Shown one piece after another: positions 9,168-18,317 of a DNA stretch of 64,000 nucleotides. Numbering within the stretch: position 1 is the first letter of the stretch; the number at the start of each line of letters is the position of its first letter. The stretch spans positions 1 through 64,000 of the forward strand of contig JAIOSV010000097.1 of NCBI GenBank assembly GCA_021107435.1. The letters run 5' to 3'. Under the pieces are notes generated by a model, which saw only the letters and a list, made by a program, of their open reading frames with translations, had not been told where the DNA came from and did not search any database. The stretch is from Candidatus Sabulitectum sp. (GTDB taxonomy: Bacteria; Fermentibacterota; Fermentibacteria; Fermentibacterales; JCC-6). A program made the translations under genes and the position numbers.

Positions 9168-9878
9168 TTACTTGCCCAGGTAAAGCCGTTTTGCGAGATT
9201 CTCCGGGAGGCCTGCTTCTTTTATTGCAGTTGCTGCTGCAAGTACATCGTATTCCACTCGAATATGCCGGAAGGTTCTTTCCTCTGTATTGAGAAGCATA
9301 TAGGCAGCACTGGGGTCGCCATCTCTCGGCTGTCCCACACTGCCGCAATTTATCAGGGAACTATCTGAGAATAAGCCTGCGGATTTGCCTGAACAGTCGC
9401 CCAGTCTGTTCCACTGCATGGGAATATGTGTATGACCGTAGATAGATAGATATTCGCCTGCTGCAAGAACTGCATCAACCGCTGTTGGTGTATTCAAGAT
9501 ATATATCCATGAAGAAGGATCTTTCACTGAAGCGTGACTAAGGCTCATACCGTAGTAGAAAGTGTGCAATGGAAGGGATTTAATCCAGTCAACACACTGC
9601 TGGTCGAGCTGAGTGCGGGTCCACTCAATTGCCGTTTGTCCATCCGGGTTGAAGTGAGAGATTCCGATAAGCCCCGCAGCTCCCTGATCGTGATTCCCTG
9701 CTACCACCTCATCACATTCTTTCCTGATGATATTGATGCATTCAACCGGGTGCGACCCGTATCCCACAATGTCCCCAAGGCAGATAGTGTTGTCTGCTTT
9801 CGCGCCGGCAGGATCTTCAAGAACGGCTTTCAGGGCAGCAAGGTTCCCATGAATATCACTAAGCACTCTTACGAGCAT
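9168..9878 (-). CDS. Metallophosphoesterase, YfcE/MJ0936-like
   Basis: The 236-residue cytoplasmic protein carries the calcineurin-like phosphoesterase motifs in order: SDIHGN (7-12), GDIVGYG (~35-41), GNHD (~62-65) and GHTHIP near the C-terminus. The late motif NCGSVGQPRDGDP is typical of the small single-domain YfcE/MJ0936 branch. These enzymes use two metal ions to cleave phosphodiesters or phosphomonoesters; the natural substrate cannot be deduced. The ATG has GGAGTGAAGT directly upstream. It appears to be monocistronic and divergent from the paralogous membrane-protein genes. Confidence 0.9.
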   Translation of the reverse strand: MLVRVLSDIHGNLAALKAVLEDPAGAKADNTICLGDIVGYGSHPVECINIIRKECDEVVAGNHDQGAAGLIGISHFNPDGQTAIEWTRTQLDQQCVDWIKSLPLHTFYYGMSLSHASVKDPSSWIYILNTPTAVDAVLAAGEYLSIYGHTHIPMQWNRLGDCSGKSAGLFSDSSLINCGSVGQPRDGDPSAAYMLLNTEERTFRHIRVEYDVLAAATAIKEAGLPENLAKRLYLGK

Positions 9879-10088
9879 ACTTCACTCCAAATAATTCGGT
9901 TCAGTTGTGCGGGAACTCCTGAATCAATACAGTGAAAATCAGAGAAGAGAAAACAATTGTCAATAGTACAGACTAATCAATATCTAATACCGCTTCAAAT
10001 GAACCGCCCTGCTGAGTTGTTCACCTGCTCATTTCCTTTCAACATGTCCCTGATTTATTGTATATTTCACTTCTGCAACTCCTGTCCG

Positions 10089-10110
10089 TTAGAATAGAGT
10101 TCATACTGAG
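10089..10110 (+). promoter_or_regulatory. Duplicated promoter-like block upstream of paralog 1
   Basis: The block TTAGAATAGAGTTCATACTG continues with AG and is matched by TTAGAATTGATCTATACTGA at 11005-11025, at a similar distance from the second paralog. Conservation of this block in otherwise diverged upstream DNA suggests a shared promoter, with (T/C)ATACT as the likely -10 box. Confidence 0.4.
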
Positions 10111-10135
10111 TTGTTTTTTATCTGGAGGTAAAGGA

Positions 10136-10633
10136 TTGGATGATAAATCTGGAGCACTGAAATTTCTTGTAATACGGCTTTTGATTTCTATACCTTTTTT
10201 CGTGCTGGGCATATTATTAATGACACCAGTAAGCGCTAAATCAATAATTGGAGTATTTACACTTGCAATTGGTGCTTTTCTGCTTGCAAAACCAATTGTT
10301 GATCTCTTGACCAGTTCCGCTGGCTCAATACTTTTCCCCACTTCGCCAAGCCGCGAGGTTATACATTTATTCAGTATTGCGGAATCAAGAATTATGGAAA
10401 AAAAATACGATGAAGCTCTTGTGCTTTACCAGAAAATGATACCCAAAGACCCGGGAAGACTTGAGATTTACATGCGAATCATGAACCTGGCAGTATATCA
10501 GATGAAACAACCCAGAACTGCAGAAGATGCTTTCCGTACCGGGAAAAGAAATCTTACACGAACAGAGGATCAAAAAACACTTGCAGACCAATACAAAAGG
10601 CTGATGGATCTCAGGAAAGAAGAAGCTGAATAA
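10136..10633 (+). CDS. Two-TM membrane protein with TPR-like tail, copy 1 of tandem paralogs
   Basis: The start is the TTG at 10136 behind GGAGGTAAAGGA; it aligns with the TTG start of the paralog at 11081. The product (165 residues) begins K-S-G-A-L-K-F-L and has two hydrophobic segments (roughly 9-28 and 32-52), then a soluble tail with one or two TPR-like helices (YDEALVLYQKMIPKDPGRLE). It shares most positions with the downstream copy, including SIPFFVLGI, GAFLLAKP and an MKQP motif. I do not recognise the family; an inner-membrane protein with a cytoplasmic interaction domain is the most that can be said. Confidence 0.75.
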   Translation: MDDKSGALKFLVIRLLISIPFFVLGILLMTPVSAKSIIGVFTLAIGAFLLAKPIVDLLTSSAGSILFPTSPSREVIHLFSIAESRIMEKKYDEALVLYQKMIPKDPGRLEIYMRIMNLAVYQMKQPRTAEDAFRTGKRNLTRTEDQKTLADQYKRLMDLRKEEAE

Positions 10634-11080
10634 GCTCAGGCTCTGTACCTGGACTTGCTCTCTTATTGTCTGAAAGAATTTTTTCCGGCACTCTACTTGT
10701 AAATTGTAAATTTGTCTGTTTCGGGATCTTTGAGTTGGTCTTGTTCCCTCCCTGCAGCAGATCAGCATGCTATGCTTCATCTGTTTTCCTCCTCAGCGAA
10801 TTGATAATCCGAAAACATATCGCCACGAATGGCGGATTGGAGAAAATGCATGAACCTGCATTTATCAGTCCTGAGTTTGCTGCTGACCTTTCCTGAGTAG
10901 TATTTGCTGATTTACAGTGCCTGCCAGAGACAAACTGGTAAAGAATCAGACTGACATGCCACTCTCTTGTGAACAGCTAACATGTCAATCCAGACCACAA
11001 TGCATTAGAATTGATCTATACTGAGAAATTTGACCTGATACTGGAAGCTTAAAAGAACCGAAAAAGGGACGGTCAAAAGG
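10634..11080. other. 447-base intergenic region between the tandem paralogs
   Basis: I see no credible gene here; the possible frames lack ribosome-binding sites and protein-like composition. The only element of note is the promoter-like block at 11005-11025 that repeats the one upstream of the first paralog. The length of this spacer and its lack of similarity elsewhere to the first upstream region suggest an old duplication. Confidence 0.5.
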
Positions 11081-11554
11081 TTGAAGAAAAAAACTGGAGC
11101 GCTGAGATTTTTACTGAAACGATTTCTGATGTCTATCCCTTTCTTTGTGCTGGGTATTTTTTTGCTGACACCCCTATCCATTCCTGCAGTTCTTTCTCTG
11201 ATTTTGGGTGGCTTTCTGCTTGCTAAGCCGCTGTTTGCTCTTCTGACCGGCTCTGCGGGTTCAGCAGTTTCCTCAAAATCCCGGGGACACGAAATCGGTC
11301 TCGTTTTCAGCATTCCGGAAACAAGAATAATGCAAGGAGAATATGATAAAGCTCTTTCTCTTTATAAGGATATGATAATCCAGGACCCGAACAGACTTGA
11401 AGTGTATTTGCGGATTATGAAGCTGGCAGTTAAAAAGATGAAGCAACCTGAAATAGCAAAAGATGCTTTTCACTCAGGTCTTAAGAATCTGACAGATATT
11501 AAAGAAAGAGAAAGACTTGCGCTGGAATACAAGAACCTGATGACTTATATCTGA
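11081..11554 (+). CDS. Two-TM membrane protein with TPR-like tail, copy 2 of tandem paralogs
   Basis: This 157-residue protein starts at a TTG (11081) and is clearly homologous to the product of the gene at 10136. Both have a basic N-terminus followed by GALxFL, then SIPFFVLGI, GGFLLAKP, a TGSAGS turn, and a tail with YDKALSLYKDMIIQDPNRLE, MKQPEIAKDAF and a final Leu-Tyr-Lys helix. The upstream Shine-Dalgarno is weaker here (AAAAGG). Function is unknown; the conserved region between the membrane segments and the tail suggests one shared role with diverged expression. Confidence 0.72.
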   Translation: MKKKTGALRFLLKRFLMSIPFFVLGIFLLTPLSIPAVLSLILGGFLLAKPLFALLTGSAGSAVSSKSRGHEIGLVFSIPETRIMQGEYDKALSLYKDMIIQDPNRLEVYLRIMKLAVKKMKQPEIAKDAFHSGLKNLTDIKERERLALEYKNLMTYI

Positions 11555-11661
11555 GAAAAATAATCTCCCTGGATTCAGAAGAAAGCATCAAAGTCACAGT
11601 GGGTGACACTCTTCAGGTTGACAAGATTGCCGTTGCTTCAAAAATGAGTCAGCCCGGAGTG

Positions 11662-11940
11662 TTATTGGCCTTTTGTTCCGAACCCTTCAATGATAGTCAA
11701 AACAGGTAAAAGAAGAAGTAAAAGCCATCCTACAAACACAACCGCCCAACCTGGGCTTGTTTTATTGATATAGCCTTTTCCTGCAAAACCCGTGTATCCC
11801 CCCATTGCATCACCGAACCAGATAAATGATAAAGGCAGGAGAAGAAAAAGAGCAACCAGGAACATTGCCACAAGACCACTCTCGATAATTGTACCAACCA
11901 GATATCCTATAGCAACGACTAGAGAGAGTAACCTGCTCAT
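11662..11940 (-). CDS. Small three-TM membrane protein, unknown function
   Basis: From the ATG at 11940, with AGGA eight bases upstream, the protein has 92 residues. It is almost entirely hydrophobic, with segments at roughly 4-20, 22-42 and 66-86, split by a Gly/Ala loop (GDAMGGYTGFAGKG). An in-frame TTG at 11943 is an alternative start. I do not recognise the family. It lies downstream of nusB on the same strand, separated by a hairpin. Confidence 0.6.
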   Translation of the reverse strand: MSRLLSLVVAIGYLVGTIIESGLVAMFLVALFLLLPLSFIWFGDAMGGYTGFAGKGYINKTSPGWAVVFVGWLLLLLLPVLTIIEGFGTKGQ

Positions 11941-11974
11941 CAATCTTTTCCTTTCTGGACCTCATAGCGCCAGC

Positions 11975-12006
11975 AAGCCCCAAAACCCTGTTCTGCGTCG
12001 GGGCTT
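11975..12006 (-). terminator. Hairpin directly after nusB
   Basis: Seven-pair stem AAGCCCC/GGGGCTT starting at the nusB stop codon, with an 18-base loop. There is no good U tract on the minus strand, so termination strength is doubtful; it is listed as a probable end of the riboflavin operon. Confidence 0.35.
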
Positions 12007-12414
12007 TTACTTCTGCTGTCTGATGAGAATTTTATCCAGCACTCCGTTTACAAATGAGCCGGTCTTTGGTCCTTCAAATTCGATTGCCAGGCGGACTGCT
12101 TCCTTAATAACAACCGGAGCTGGGATAGTCAGATAATTCTTTTCCGCTACGGCCTGCTCAAGGATAAGCTTTGTTATGGGGGTAAGTCTGCTCATGGACC
12201 AGTTCACAAGAGATTCCTCAATGAGAGTATCTATCTCCCCCCTGTTCCTGTCTACCGCCTTTGCCAGTTCCTTAATCCATACTCTGGTATCAGGATCAGG
12301 AATTCTGGTACTCATCTGCATCAATTCCATGTTTTCAGTAGTGGATTCTCCATTAGCGTTAGAAGCATACCGACACTGAAGAAGGAATTTTCTACCCCTG
12401 GTGCGAAGCCCCAA
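12007..12414 (-). CDS. nusB: Transcription antitermination factor NusB
   Basis: The product (135 residues from TTG 12414) matches NusB: the basic N-terminus RTRGRKFLLQCRYA, the central TRVWIKELAKAVDRNRGEID and the C-terminal APVVIKEAVRLAIEFEGPKT followed by FVNGVLDKI. NusB binds boxA RNA with NusE for rRNA antitermination. The TTG is chosen because GGAGG from the end of ribH lies six bases upstream; the ATG at 12456 would add 14 residues of ribH-overlapping sequence and lacks such a site. It is the last gene of the riboflavin operon, a linkage of ribH and nusB that is common in bacteria. Confidence 0.9.
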   Translation of the reverse strand: MGLRTRGRKFLLQCRYASNANGESTTENMELMQMSTRIPDPDTRVWIKELAKAVDRNRGEIDTLIEESLVNWSMSRLTPITKLILEQAVAEKNYLTIPAPVVIKEAVRLAIEFEGPKTGSFVNGVLDKILIRQQK

Positions 12415-12415
12415 A

Positions 12416-12928
12416 TTACTCCTCCGAATTATCGGAAGCAGTAGCTGTAAAGCCATGAATCTGCTCGTAAAGGCTTACCAGCTCCAGAGCTGTCATCGCG
12501 GCATCAAAGCCCCTGTTACCGCTCTTGGTACCTGCTCTGTCCACAGCCTGATCAACAGTATCCGCAGTGATCATACCGTAAACCACGGGAACTGATGAGT
12601 TCATACCGGCCTGAGCGATACCCTTGGCGTTCTCTGATGCCACATAGTCAAAGTGCGGTGTTTCTCCACGAATAATAGTACCCAGACAAATTACCGCGTC
12701 AAAGGATCTGCTTCTTGCCAGATTTGAAGCTACAGCGGGTATTTCCCAGGCACCCGGTACCCAGAAAACATCCATATCTTCTTCTTCAACTCCGTGACGA
12801 ATCAGACAATCCTGAGCTCCGTCAAGAAGCCTTCCGGTAATAAAACTGTTGAATCGGGATACAACAACAGCGATCTTCAGACCTTCACCTTCAAGTTGTC
12901 CTTCATGTATCCAGGCCATCTTCATCAA
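12416..12928 (-). CDS. ribH: 6,7-dimethyl-8-ribityllumazine synthase
   Basis: Lumazine synthase joins 3,4-dihydroxy-2-butanone 4-phosphate with the ribitylamino-pyrimidine to give the direct precursor of riboflavin. The 170-residue protein shows the family motifs [10 protein letters not shown] near the N-terminus, VPGAWEIP, and [16 protein letters not shown] with the catalytic-site His, then [14 protein letters not shown] at the C-terminus. Length is normal for the shell-forming enzyme. Its start overlaps the 3' end of ribBA by 26 bases, so translation is probably coupled. Confidence 0.96.
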   Translation of the reverse strand: MMKMAWIHEGQLEGEGLKIAVVVSRFNSFITGRLLDGAQDCLIRHGVEEEDMDVFWVPGAWEIPAVASNLARSRSFDAVICLGTIIRGETPHFDYVASENAKGIAQAGMNSSVPVVYGMITADTVDQAVDRAGTKSGNRGFDAAMTALELVSLYEQIHGFTATASDNSEE

Positions 12929-14135
12929 CTCCCTTCAGCAGGTGTCCCATTCTATCTCTCTTTGTTCTGAGATAGAAACGATTCTCGTCCGTGGGACATA
13001 CTTCAATTCCAACACGCTCTTTTACCTCAAGACCGTAGCCGGAAAGTCCAATTATTTTCTTCGGGTTGTTTGTCATAAGTCTTATAGCAGTAAGCCCCAT
13101 ATCACTGAGGATTTGAGCACCGATTCCGTAATCTCTGAGATCCGGGGCAAAACCCAGTTTTACATTGGCATCCACGGTATCAAGGCCATGATCCTGAAGA
13201 TGATAAGCTTTGATCTTGTTGGCCAGACCAATTCCCCGCCCCTCCTGAGACATGTACAGAATAACTCCGCAGCCCTCTTCAGCAACTCTTCTCATGGCTG
13301 CGTGAAGCTGGCCTCCACAGTCACACCGTCGACTGCCGAATACATCACCGGTAAGACACTGGGAATGAACCCTTACAAGGATACTCTTATCTCTTGTAAT
13401 ATCACCCTTGTAAAGAGCTATATGGGTTTCTCTGTCAATCAGGCTCTCGTAAACTTTAACATTGAATTCACCGAAATCAGTAGGAAGAATCGCCTCAGCC
13501 ACACATTCCACAAGAACCTCATTCTTGTGGCGATACTTAACCAGCTCTTCAACAGAAGAGAGCAGCAGCCCGTGTTCCTTCGCAAACTCCACGAGCTGTG
13601 GCAGCCTTGCCATAGTGCCATCAGGGTTCATGACCTCGCAGATAACACCGGAGGGGTGGAGCCCTGCCAGTTTTGCCAGATCCACAGCAGTTTCAGTATG
13701 GCCGATTCTTCTCAGAACACCACCGTCTCTGGCTGCCAGGGGGAAAATGTGCCCCGGTCTGCCAAGGTCATCAGGTTTCGTATCGGGATCAATGGCAACG
13801 GCAATAGTCTTCGCCCTGTCAGCTGCGCTTATCCCCGTTGTAACCCCGTCAATTGCGTCAATGCTTACTGTAAATGCTGTTTCGTGAAGAGAGGTGTTTC
13901 TTGGTACCATCTCGTGAAGTTCAAGCCTTGCCAGGTGTTCCCTCTTCATTGCAAGACAAATCAGTCCCCTGGCGTGTGTGGCCATGAAGTTGATATGCCC
14001 GGCATCACAGAATTCCGCTGCAATAATGAGATCGCCTTCATTCTCGCGATTTTCATCATCAACCACTACTATCATCTCGCCGCGCTTTATGGCGGCAATG
14101 GCTTCTTCAGCCCCTGCCAGACTGGTACTGTTCAA
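12903..14135 (-). CDS. ribBA: Bifunctional DHBP synthase / GTP cyclohydrolase II
   Basis: The 410-residue protein fuses the two entry enzymes of riboflavin synthesis. The N-terminal half (to about 205) is DHBP synthase, with [17 protein letters not shown] and [14 protein letters not shown]. The C-terminal half is GTP cyclohydrolase II, with the zinc cysteines in [11 protein letters not shown] and the motif [10 protein letters not shown]. Both domains look complete. It overlaps ribE upstream by 29 bases and ribH downstream by 26. Confidence 0.96.
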   Translation of the reverse strand: MNSTSLAGAEEAIAAIKRGEMIVVVDDENRENEGDLIIAAEFCDAGHINFMATHARGLICLAMKREHLARLELHEMVPRNTSLHETAFTVSIDAIDGVTTGISAADRAKTIAVAIDPDTKPDDLGRPGHIFPLAARDGGVLRRIGHTETAVDLAKLAGLHPSGVICEVMNPDGTMARLPQLVEFAKEHGLLLSSVEELVKYRHKNEVLVECVAEAILPTDFGEFNVKVYESLIDRETHIALYKGDITRDKSILVRVHSQCLTGDVFGSRRCDCGGQLHAAMRRVAEEGCGVILYMSQEGRGIGLANKIKAYHLQDHGLDTVDANVKLGFAPDLRDYGIGAQILSDMGLTAIRLMTNNPKKIIGLSGYGLEVKERVGIEVCPTDENRFYLRTKRDRMGHLLKGVDEDGLDT

Positions 14136-14727
14136 GGTACTCCCTCAACGATTCATTCGAATGTGCTGCCAGTGCAGCCCGTGTCACATACTTACCTATT
14201 ATATCGAACTCAAGATTAACAGGATAACCGGGTTTCCATTCCCCTGCGGTGGTTGCTTTAATGGTTTCGGGAATAACAGCCACAGTAAAATCCCTCTCTG
14301 TAAGAGAAGCTACAGTCAGGCTGATCCCGGAAACTGTAACAGATCCCTTTTCCACCAGAAGTACTGAATACTCTCTCGTAAAGGAAATTGCAATTTCACT
14401 GAAACCTGAGGTTCTCTTAACCTTTGTGACAATACCCACCGCGTCAATATGCCCTGTAACAAAGTGACCGTGGAACCTGCCTTCTGCTGGCATGGATCTT
14501 TCCAGATTTATCTTCATTCCCGGGATGGGAGTAACAATTCTTCTGAAAGTTTCCGGTGAAACATCAAAGAACAGATTTCTTCCATCTGTTTTTGTTACTG
14601 TAAGGCATGAGCCATTCACAGCAAGGCTATCTCCGCTCTTCATGCCCAGATCCCTCTCGGCTTCGATCTGAAATCTGCTTCCTGCTTTTTTTACTGTTCC
14701 AATGCATTCAATCAGCCCTGTAAACAA
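14107..14727 (-). CDS. ribE: Riboflavin synthase alpha chain
   Basis: Riboflavin synthase dismutates two lumazines to riboflavin. The start is the TTG at 14727 with GGAGGG five bases upstream, which gives the canonical N-terminus (M)[11 protein letters not shown] and 206 residues. The two tandem lumazine-binding repeats are visible: the first with [11 protein letters not shown] and a PETFRR motif, the second with [23 protein letters not shown] and [10 protein letters not shown]. It overlaps ribD upstream and ribBA downstream. Confidence 0.94.
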   Translation of the reverse strand: MFTGLIECIGTVKKAGSRFQIEAERDLGMKSGDSLAVNGSCLTVTKTDGRNLFFDVSPETFRRIVTPIPGMKINLERSMPAEGRFHGHFVTGHIDAVGIVTKVKRTSGFSEIAISFTREYSVLLVEKGSVTVSGISLTVASLTERDFTVAVIPETIKATTAGEWKPGYPVNLEFDIIGKYVTRAALAAHSNESLREYLEQYQSGRG

Positions 14728-15778
14728 CTTGTCCCTCCGTAAGAATGTCATCTCCGGTTCTTGCTACTGTAACATTTTCCATTCGGAGAACATCCCCAAT
14801 GGCGTGAATCCCCAGATTCCCTGCGAGAGGAAATCCGGTACTGCCCAGCAGCATCGGTGCAGTGAATATGCTCAGTCTGTCAACAAGGTGCTCTCTGAGC
14901 AGTGAAGCTGCAAGGGAACCGCCTCCCTCGCAGAGTACCAGACCCAGCCCTTCCTCTGCCGTTCTGGTAAGAAGTTGCAGGGGCGTTTTTATTCCTTCCC
15001 ATACCTCAACTGACTCCGGAAGATTTCGGCGCCTGTTTGTTGCCACCACCGTTCTGCCCGGTGAATTGAAGAGCCTGAGATTGCAGGGCATGTCTTTGCT
15101 GGTCAGAATGATACGCACGGGCTGATCTTCGCCAGCGCACTTTACATTCCTTGCTGTGAGTTCAGGATCATCAGTTATGGCTGTTCCTCCACCTACAAGA
15201 ATCGCATGGGAGTTCTTCCTGAATTCATGAACTCTTCTCCGGGATTCCCTGCAGGTAATCCATCTGCTTGAACCATCTTCCGCAGCACTTCTTCCGTCAA
15301 GAGTTCCAGCCATTTTCAGGTGAAGATAACTTCTGCCTGTGGTTATGTATCGAAGATATACCTCATTGAACTTCTCTATTTCATCACTGAAAAGACCAAC
15401 TTCAACCTCAATGCCTCTGCTTCTCAGAAACCTGATACCATCCCCTGCAACCAGAGGATTCGGATCTGTCAGCCCCACAACAACCCGACGTATTCCAGCG
15501 TTTGCAATAGCTTCTGCACAAGGTGGTGTTTTACCGTGATGACTGCATGGCTCAAGGGTAACAACCATGGTGCATCCGGTAACATCACCGGCCTTCTCAA
15601 GGGCATTCCTTTCAGCGTGGCCACCACCGTAAAACGCATGAAAACCTTCTGAGATTGTTTCTCCCGACCGGGAAAGAATTACAGCACCCACCCGGGGATT
15701 AGGAAACACCTTCTTCCCGCCGCCCAGAGCAAGCTCTATCGCTCTTCTCATTGCTAAATGCTCAAGTCCGTTGAACAA
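14708..15778 (-). CDS. ribD: Bifunctional riboflavin deaminase / reductase
   Basis: The 356-residue protein combines pyrimidine deaminase and reductase steps. The N-terminal domain has the zinc motifs GGGHAERNAL and PCSHHGKTPPC; the C-terminal domain has the reductase signatures LKMAGTLDGRSA, ILVGGGTAITDDPELT and LCEGGGSLAASLL. The start is a TTG (15778) behind GAGGA. It is first in the operon ribD-ribE-ribBA-ribH-nusB. Only 71 bases separate it from the gene upstream, too few for an FMN riboswitch, and none is visible. Confidence 0.95.
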   Translation of the reverse strand: MFNGLEHLAMRRAIELALGGGKKVFPNPRVGAVILSRSGETISEGFHAFYGGGHAERNALEKAGDVTGCTMVVTLEPCSHHGKTPPCAEAIANAGIRRVVVGLTDPNPLVAGDGIRFLRSRGIEVEVGLFSDEIEKFNEVYLRYITTGRSYLHLKMAGTLDGRSAAEDGSSRWITCRESRRRVHEFRKNSHAILVGGGTAITDDPELTARNVKCAGEDQPVRIILTSKDMPCNLRLFNSPGRTVVATNRRRNLPESVEVWEGIKTPLQLLTRTAEEGLGLVLCEGGGSLAASLLREHLVDRLSIFTAPMLLGSTGFPLAGNLGIHAIGDVLRMENVTVARTGDDILTEGQVVYRAD

Positions 15779-15849
15779 ATTTGTTCCTCATCACGGTTTT
15801 CACTTCGGTAATAACCCTTCATGCAATAGAATCAGGACAAACTTCTATC

Positions 15850-17271
15850 CTACTGCTCTTCTATAGAAAGTCTTCCCAGAACACCATTAACTACATACTG
15901 CGCGTCCAGGCTGCCCTGAGCAAGAACGATGTGGGTACAATCTGCCATTGGTTGACTGAAGGTGGGATCTATGGCTACCCACTCTCCTACCCACACTGCG
16001 GGCCAGGCGTGGTAACCGAAAATGCCATTATCCACGTATACGATACCGGCACAGGTAACAGCTGGAATTCCAGCTGCCCGGCAAAGCGCCACAGTCAGTA
16101 TTGTGTGCTCGTTGCAGTCTCCCCGCATGTTGTCCAGAACATCAACGGCAGAGGGAAGAGAAACCGTAGGCACATTCTCCACGCCCCTGTCCACAAACCT
16201 TGAGATTCGTGTTACAGCATCCCAGGCATCGGTTGCGTCCTCTGTAAGACTATCCGCAACAGCGACAATCTCAGGATCAACACACTGTATCATTGCATCG
16301 GCCACCAGAAATGGTGCGAGTTCATCACTTACCTCTGTCATTGGAAAAGAAAGAGAATTCTGAGGTGCAAAGGCTGTTACTGTGATAACAGGGCCGTCTG
16401 ATACAGTCTGAATTCCAGGATAATCAAGCTCAAACTCGCTCCAGTCCACATCACCCGCAAGAAGCCATGATCTCTCACCTGCTCTCCGGGGATCCTGGAC
16501 ATCATTGGAAGTAACAGCATACACCTCGTAGAGATCGCTGGTGGGAATGATGTTGTCCTCTGTGTCCGGTGCTACTCTGGTAAGAACCATACCCATACCG
16601 GCTTCTTCCTCACGAACAATCTGGCCCTGATGTACCCAGACTGAGGTTCTCATCCCCTGCTGGGCGATAAGAAGACGGGCAGCTGGAACCATATCGCCCA
16701 TAAGTGAGACATCCTCAATTGCTTCACAGGTAACCGTAGCCTGAAAGATCATACCTGTTGAGGGATCAAATGTGGGGAAGGTCTTTTCATCTCCAGCAGT
16801 CCACTCCATGGTAGCTGCGGCGAGGTCAACGAATGAAGGAAGGTAATCTCCTTCAAATTCACTGGAATTGGTTATCTCCCTGCCCGAAGTATTGACCGTT
16901 GTCTCTACAGTATTCCCAACTCTTCTGGCAGCGGTCTCAATCACGGAAGTACCATCGGACATTGTCATCGTCAGGTAACCCAGATCCATGTTTGTTCCAG
17001 TGCGGGCCTGCACACTCATGGTAACAGTTCTTGTAGTTCCCATGAGAAGAAGGTGCCATTCCATCGACTGTGTTATAAAGAGAGAATCCCCAACTGCTTC
17101 AGTGCTCATGGTCATGTAGCCCACATCTTCACCCTGAAGTGAAACCGCGAACTTCTGGAAATCCGCAGTTGCGAAAGTCTCGCGTACATCGTCATCGCTG
17201 GAGTCAGCTCCGCAGCCCGCTGCCGCCAGAACGGTTATCAGAGCCAGAAGATATCCCTTAACTGTTTTCAT
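15850..17271 (-). CDS. Lipoprotein with C-terminal transglutaminase-like domain
   Basis: The start is ATG 17271, which overlaps the stop of the epimerase gene by four bases. The 473-residue product begins with a lipoprotein signal peptide ending in LAAAGC. A long beta-rich region follows, then a transglutaminase/cysteine-protease domain at about 395-465: the Cys in RGDCNEHTIL, the His in GYHAWPAVW and the Asp in VAIDPTF form the expected triad. It therefore probably acts as an envelope-anchored protease, ligase or peptidoglycan-modifying enzyme; the substrate is unknown. Confidence 0.88.
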   Translation of the reverse strand: MKTVKGYLLALITVLAAAGCGADSSDDDVRETFATADFQKFAVSLQGEDVGYMTMSTEAVGDSLFITQSMEWHLLLMGTTRTVTMSVQARTGTNMDLGYLTMTMSDGTSVIETAARRVGNTVETTVNTSGREITNSSEFEGDYLPSFVDLAAATMEWTAGDEKTFPTFDPSTGMIFQATVTCEAIEDVSLMGDMVPAARLLIAQQGMRTSVWVHQGQIVREEEAGMGMVLTRVAPDTEDNIIPTSDLYEVYAVTSNDVQDPRRAGERSWLLAGDVDWSEFELDYPGIQTVSDGPVITVTAFAPQNSLSFPMTEVSDELAPFLVADAMIQCVDPEIVAVADSLTEDATDAWDAVTRISRFVDRGVENVPTVSLPSAVDVLDNMRGDCNEHTILTVALCRAAGIPAVTCAGIVYVDNGIFGYHAWPAVWVGEWVAIDPTFSQPMADCTHIVLAQGSLDAQYVVNGVLGRLSIEEQ

Positions 17272-18317
17272 TCCAGTATCCTCTCTATTTCCAAAGCTAT
17301 CCTTGCTCCTGCTCCTCCATCCCACATAGGGATAGTCGGAGGAACAGCAGGTCTTTTCTCGATCTGTTTTATAACTGCTCCTGGTATTTCCCGCGGATCA
17401 GGACAAAGAACATTTGTTCCCAGTGTGCAGGTTATCGGTCGTTCCGTATTCGGTCTCACAGTTACGCAGGGTACACCCATGACAGATGCTTCCTCCTGCA
17501 CTCCTCCTGAGTCTGTTATTACCACTTCCGCTGCCTGCTGATGCCTGATGAAAGCAAGGTAATCCATTGGCTTCACCATTGTAAGATTCCGCGGTACTCT
17601 GCTTTGAAGACCCCAGTTCTGAATGTTCTTCAGTGTGCGGGGGTGCGCCGGGAAAACCAGAGAAAGAGGAGCCAGTTTCCCCAGAGAGTCAAGAATGTCT
17701 CCCAGCAGTTTCCAATTATCCACATTACCGGGGCGATGAAGGGTGACAAGACCGAATCTGCCCCCAGGCACTTTGCTGCCAGTTGCTTCGGGAAGGAGTC
17801 TGAGAAGGGTATCGATCATGGGATTGCCCACCATGACTATGGAATCATCAGGCCTGCCTTCTCTTAAAAGATTCTCTCTTGCTTCACGGCTGGTGATAAG
17901 AAGAAGATCGCTTATCTGATCAGTAAGCAACCTGTTTATTTCTTCCGGCATTGTTCTGTCAAAACTTCTGAGACCAGCTTCCACATGAACAGTTGGTGTC
18001 CCGTGTCTCACAGCTGTAAGAACACAGGCCAGGGTGGAATTTACATCTCCTACGACCACAACGGCATCAGGTTTGCCCTGGATGAATACAGGCTCGTAGG
18101 CCTTCATGATATCAGCTGTCTGTACTGTTATTGTTGAACTGCCTACACCCAGATTGATATCCGGTTTCGGCAACCCGAGCTGATTAAAGAAACTGCCGGA
18201 CATAGCATAGTCATAATGCTGCCCGGTGTGAACCAGTCTGACCTTCTCGCTCAGATTTCTGATAATAGGGTCAACCTTCATGAAATTTGGTCTTGCTCCG
18301 CAGATAAGGTCTATCAT
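17268..18317 (-). CDS. wecB: UDP-N-acetylglucosamine 2-epimerase, non-hydrolysing
   Basis: The enzyme interconverts UDP-GlcNAc and UDP-ManNAc for surface polysaccharides. The 349-residue protein has GARPNFMKVDPIIR at the N-terminus, HTGQHYDYAM, VHVEAGLRSFDR, PEEINRLLTDQISDLL, FVQEEASVMGVPCVT-type SGGVQEEASVMGVPC, and the TNVLCPDPREI tail. All fit the non-hydrolysing bacterial enzyme. It overlaps rpiB upstream by one base and the transglutaminase lipoprotein downstream by four, in a run of co-directional genes. Confidence 0.95.
   Translation of the reverse strand: MIDLICGARPNFMKVDPIIRNLSEKVRLVHTGQHYDYAMSGSFFNQLGLPKPDINLGVGSSTITVQTADIMKAYEPVFIQGKPDAVVVVGDVNSTLACVLTAVRHGTPTVHVEAGLRSFDRTMPEEINRLLTDQISDLLLITSREARENLLREGRPDDSIVMVGNPMIDTLLRLLPEATGSKVPGGRFGLVTLHRPGNVDNWKLLGDILDSLGKLAPLSLVFPAHPRTLKNIQNWGLQSRVPRNLTMVKPMDYLAFIRHQQAAEVVITDSGGVQEEASVMGVPCVTVRPNTERPITCTLGTNVLCPDPREIPGAVIKQIEKRPAVPPTIPMWDGGAGARIALEIERILE

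Noticed and set aside
12849-14219. Long plus-strand frame of 456 codons opposite ribBA and ribH
   Set aside because: It is the antisense shadow of two clearly conserved genes, has no protein-family character and lacks a ribosome-binding site.
15779-15849. FMN riboswitch upstream of ribD
   Set aside because: Only 71 bases are available, less than an RFN element needs, and no conserved RFN core is present.
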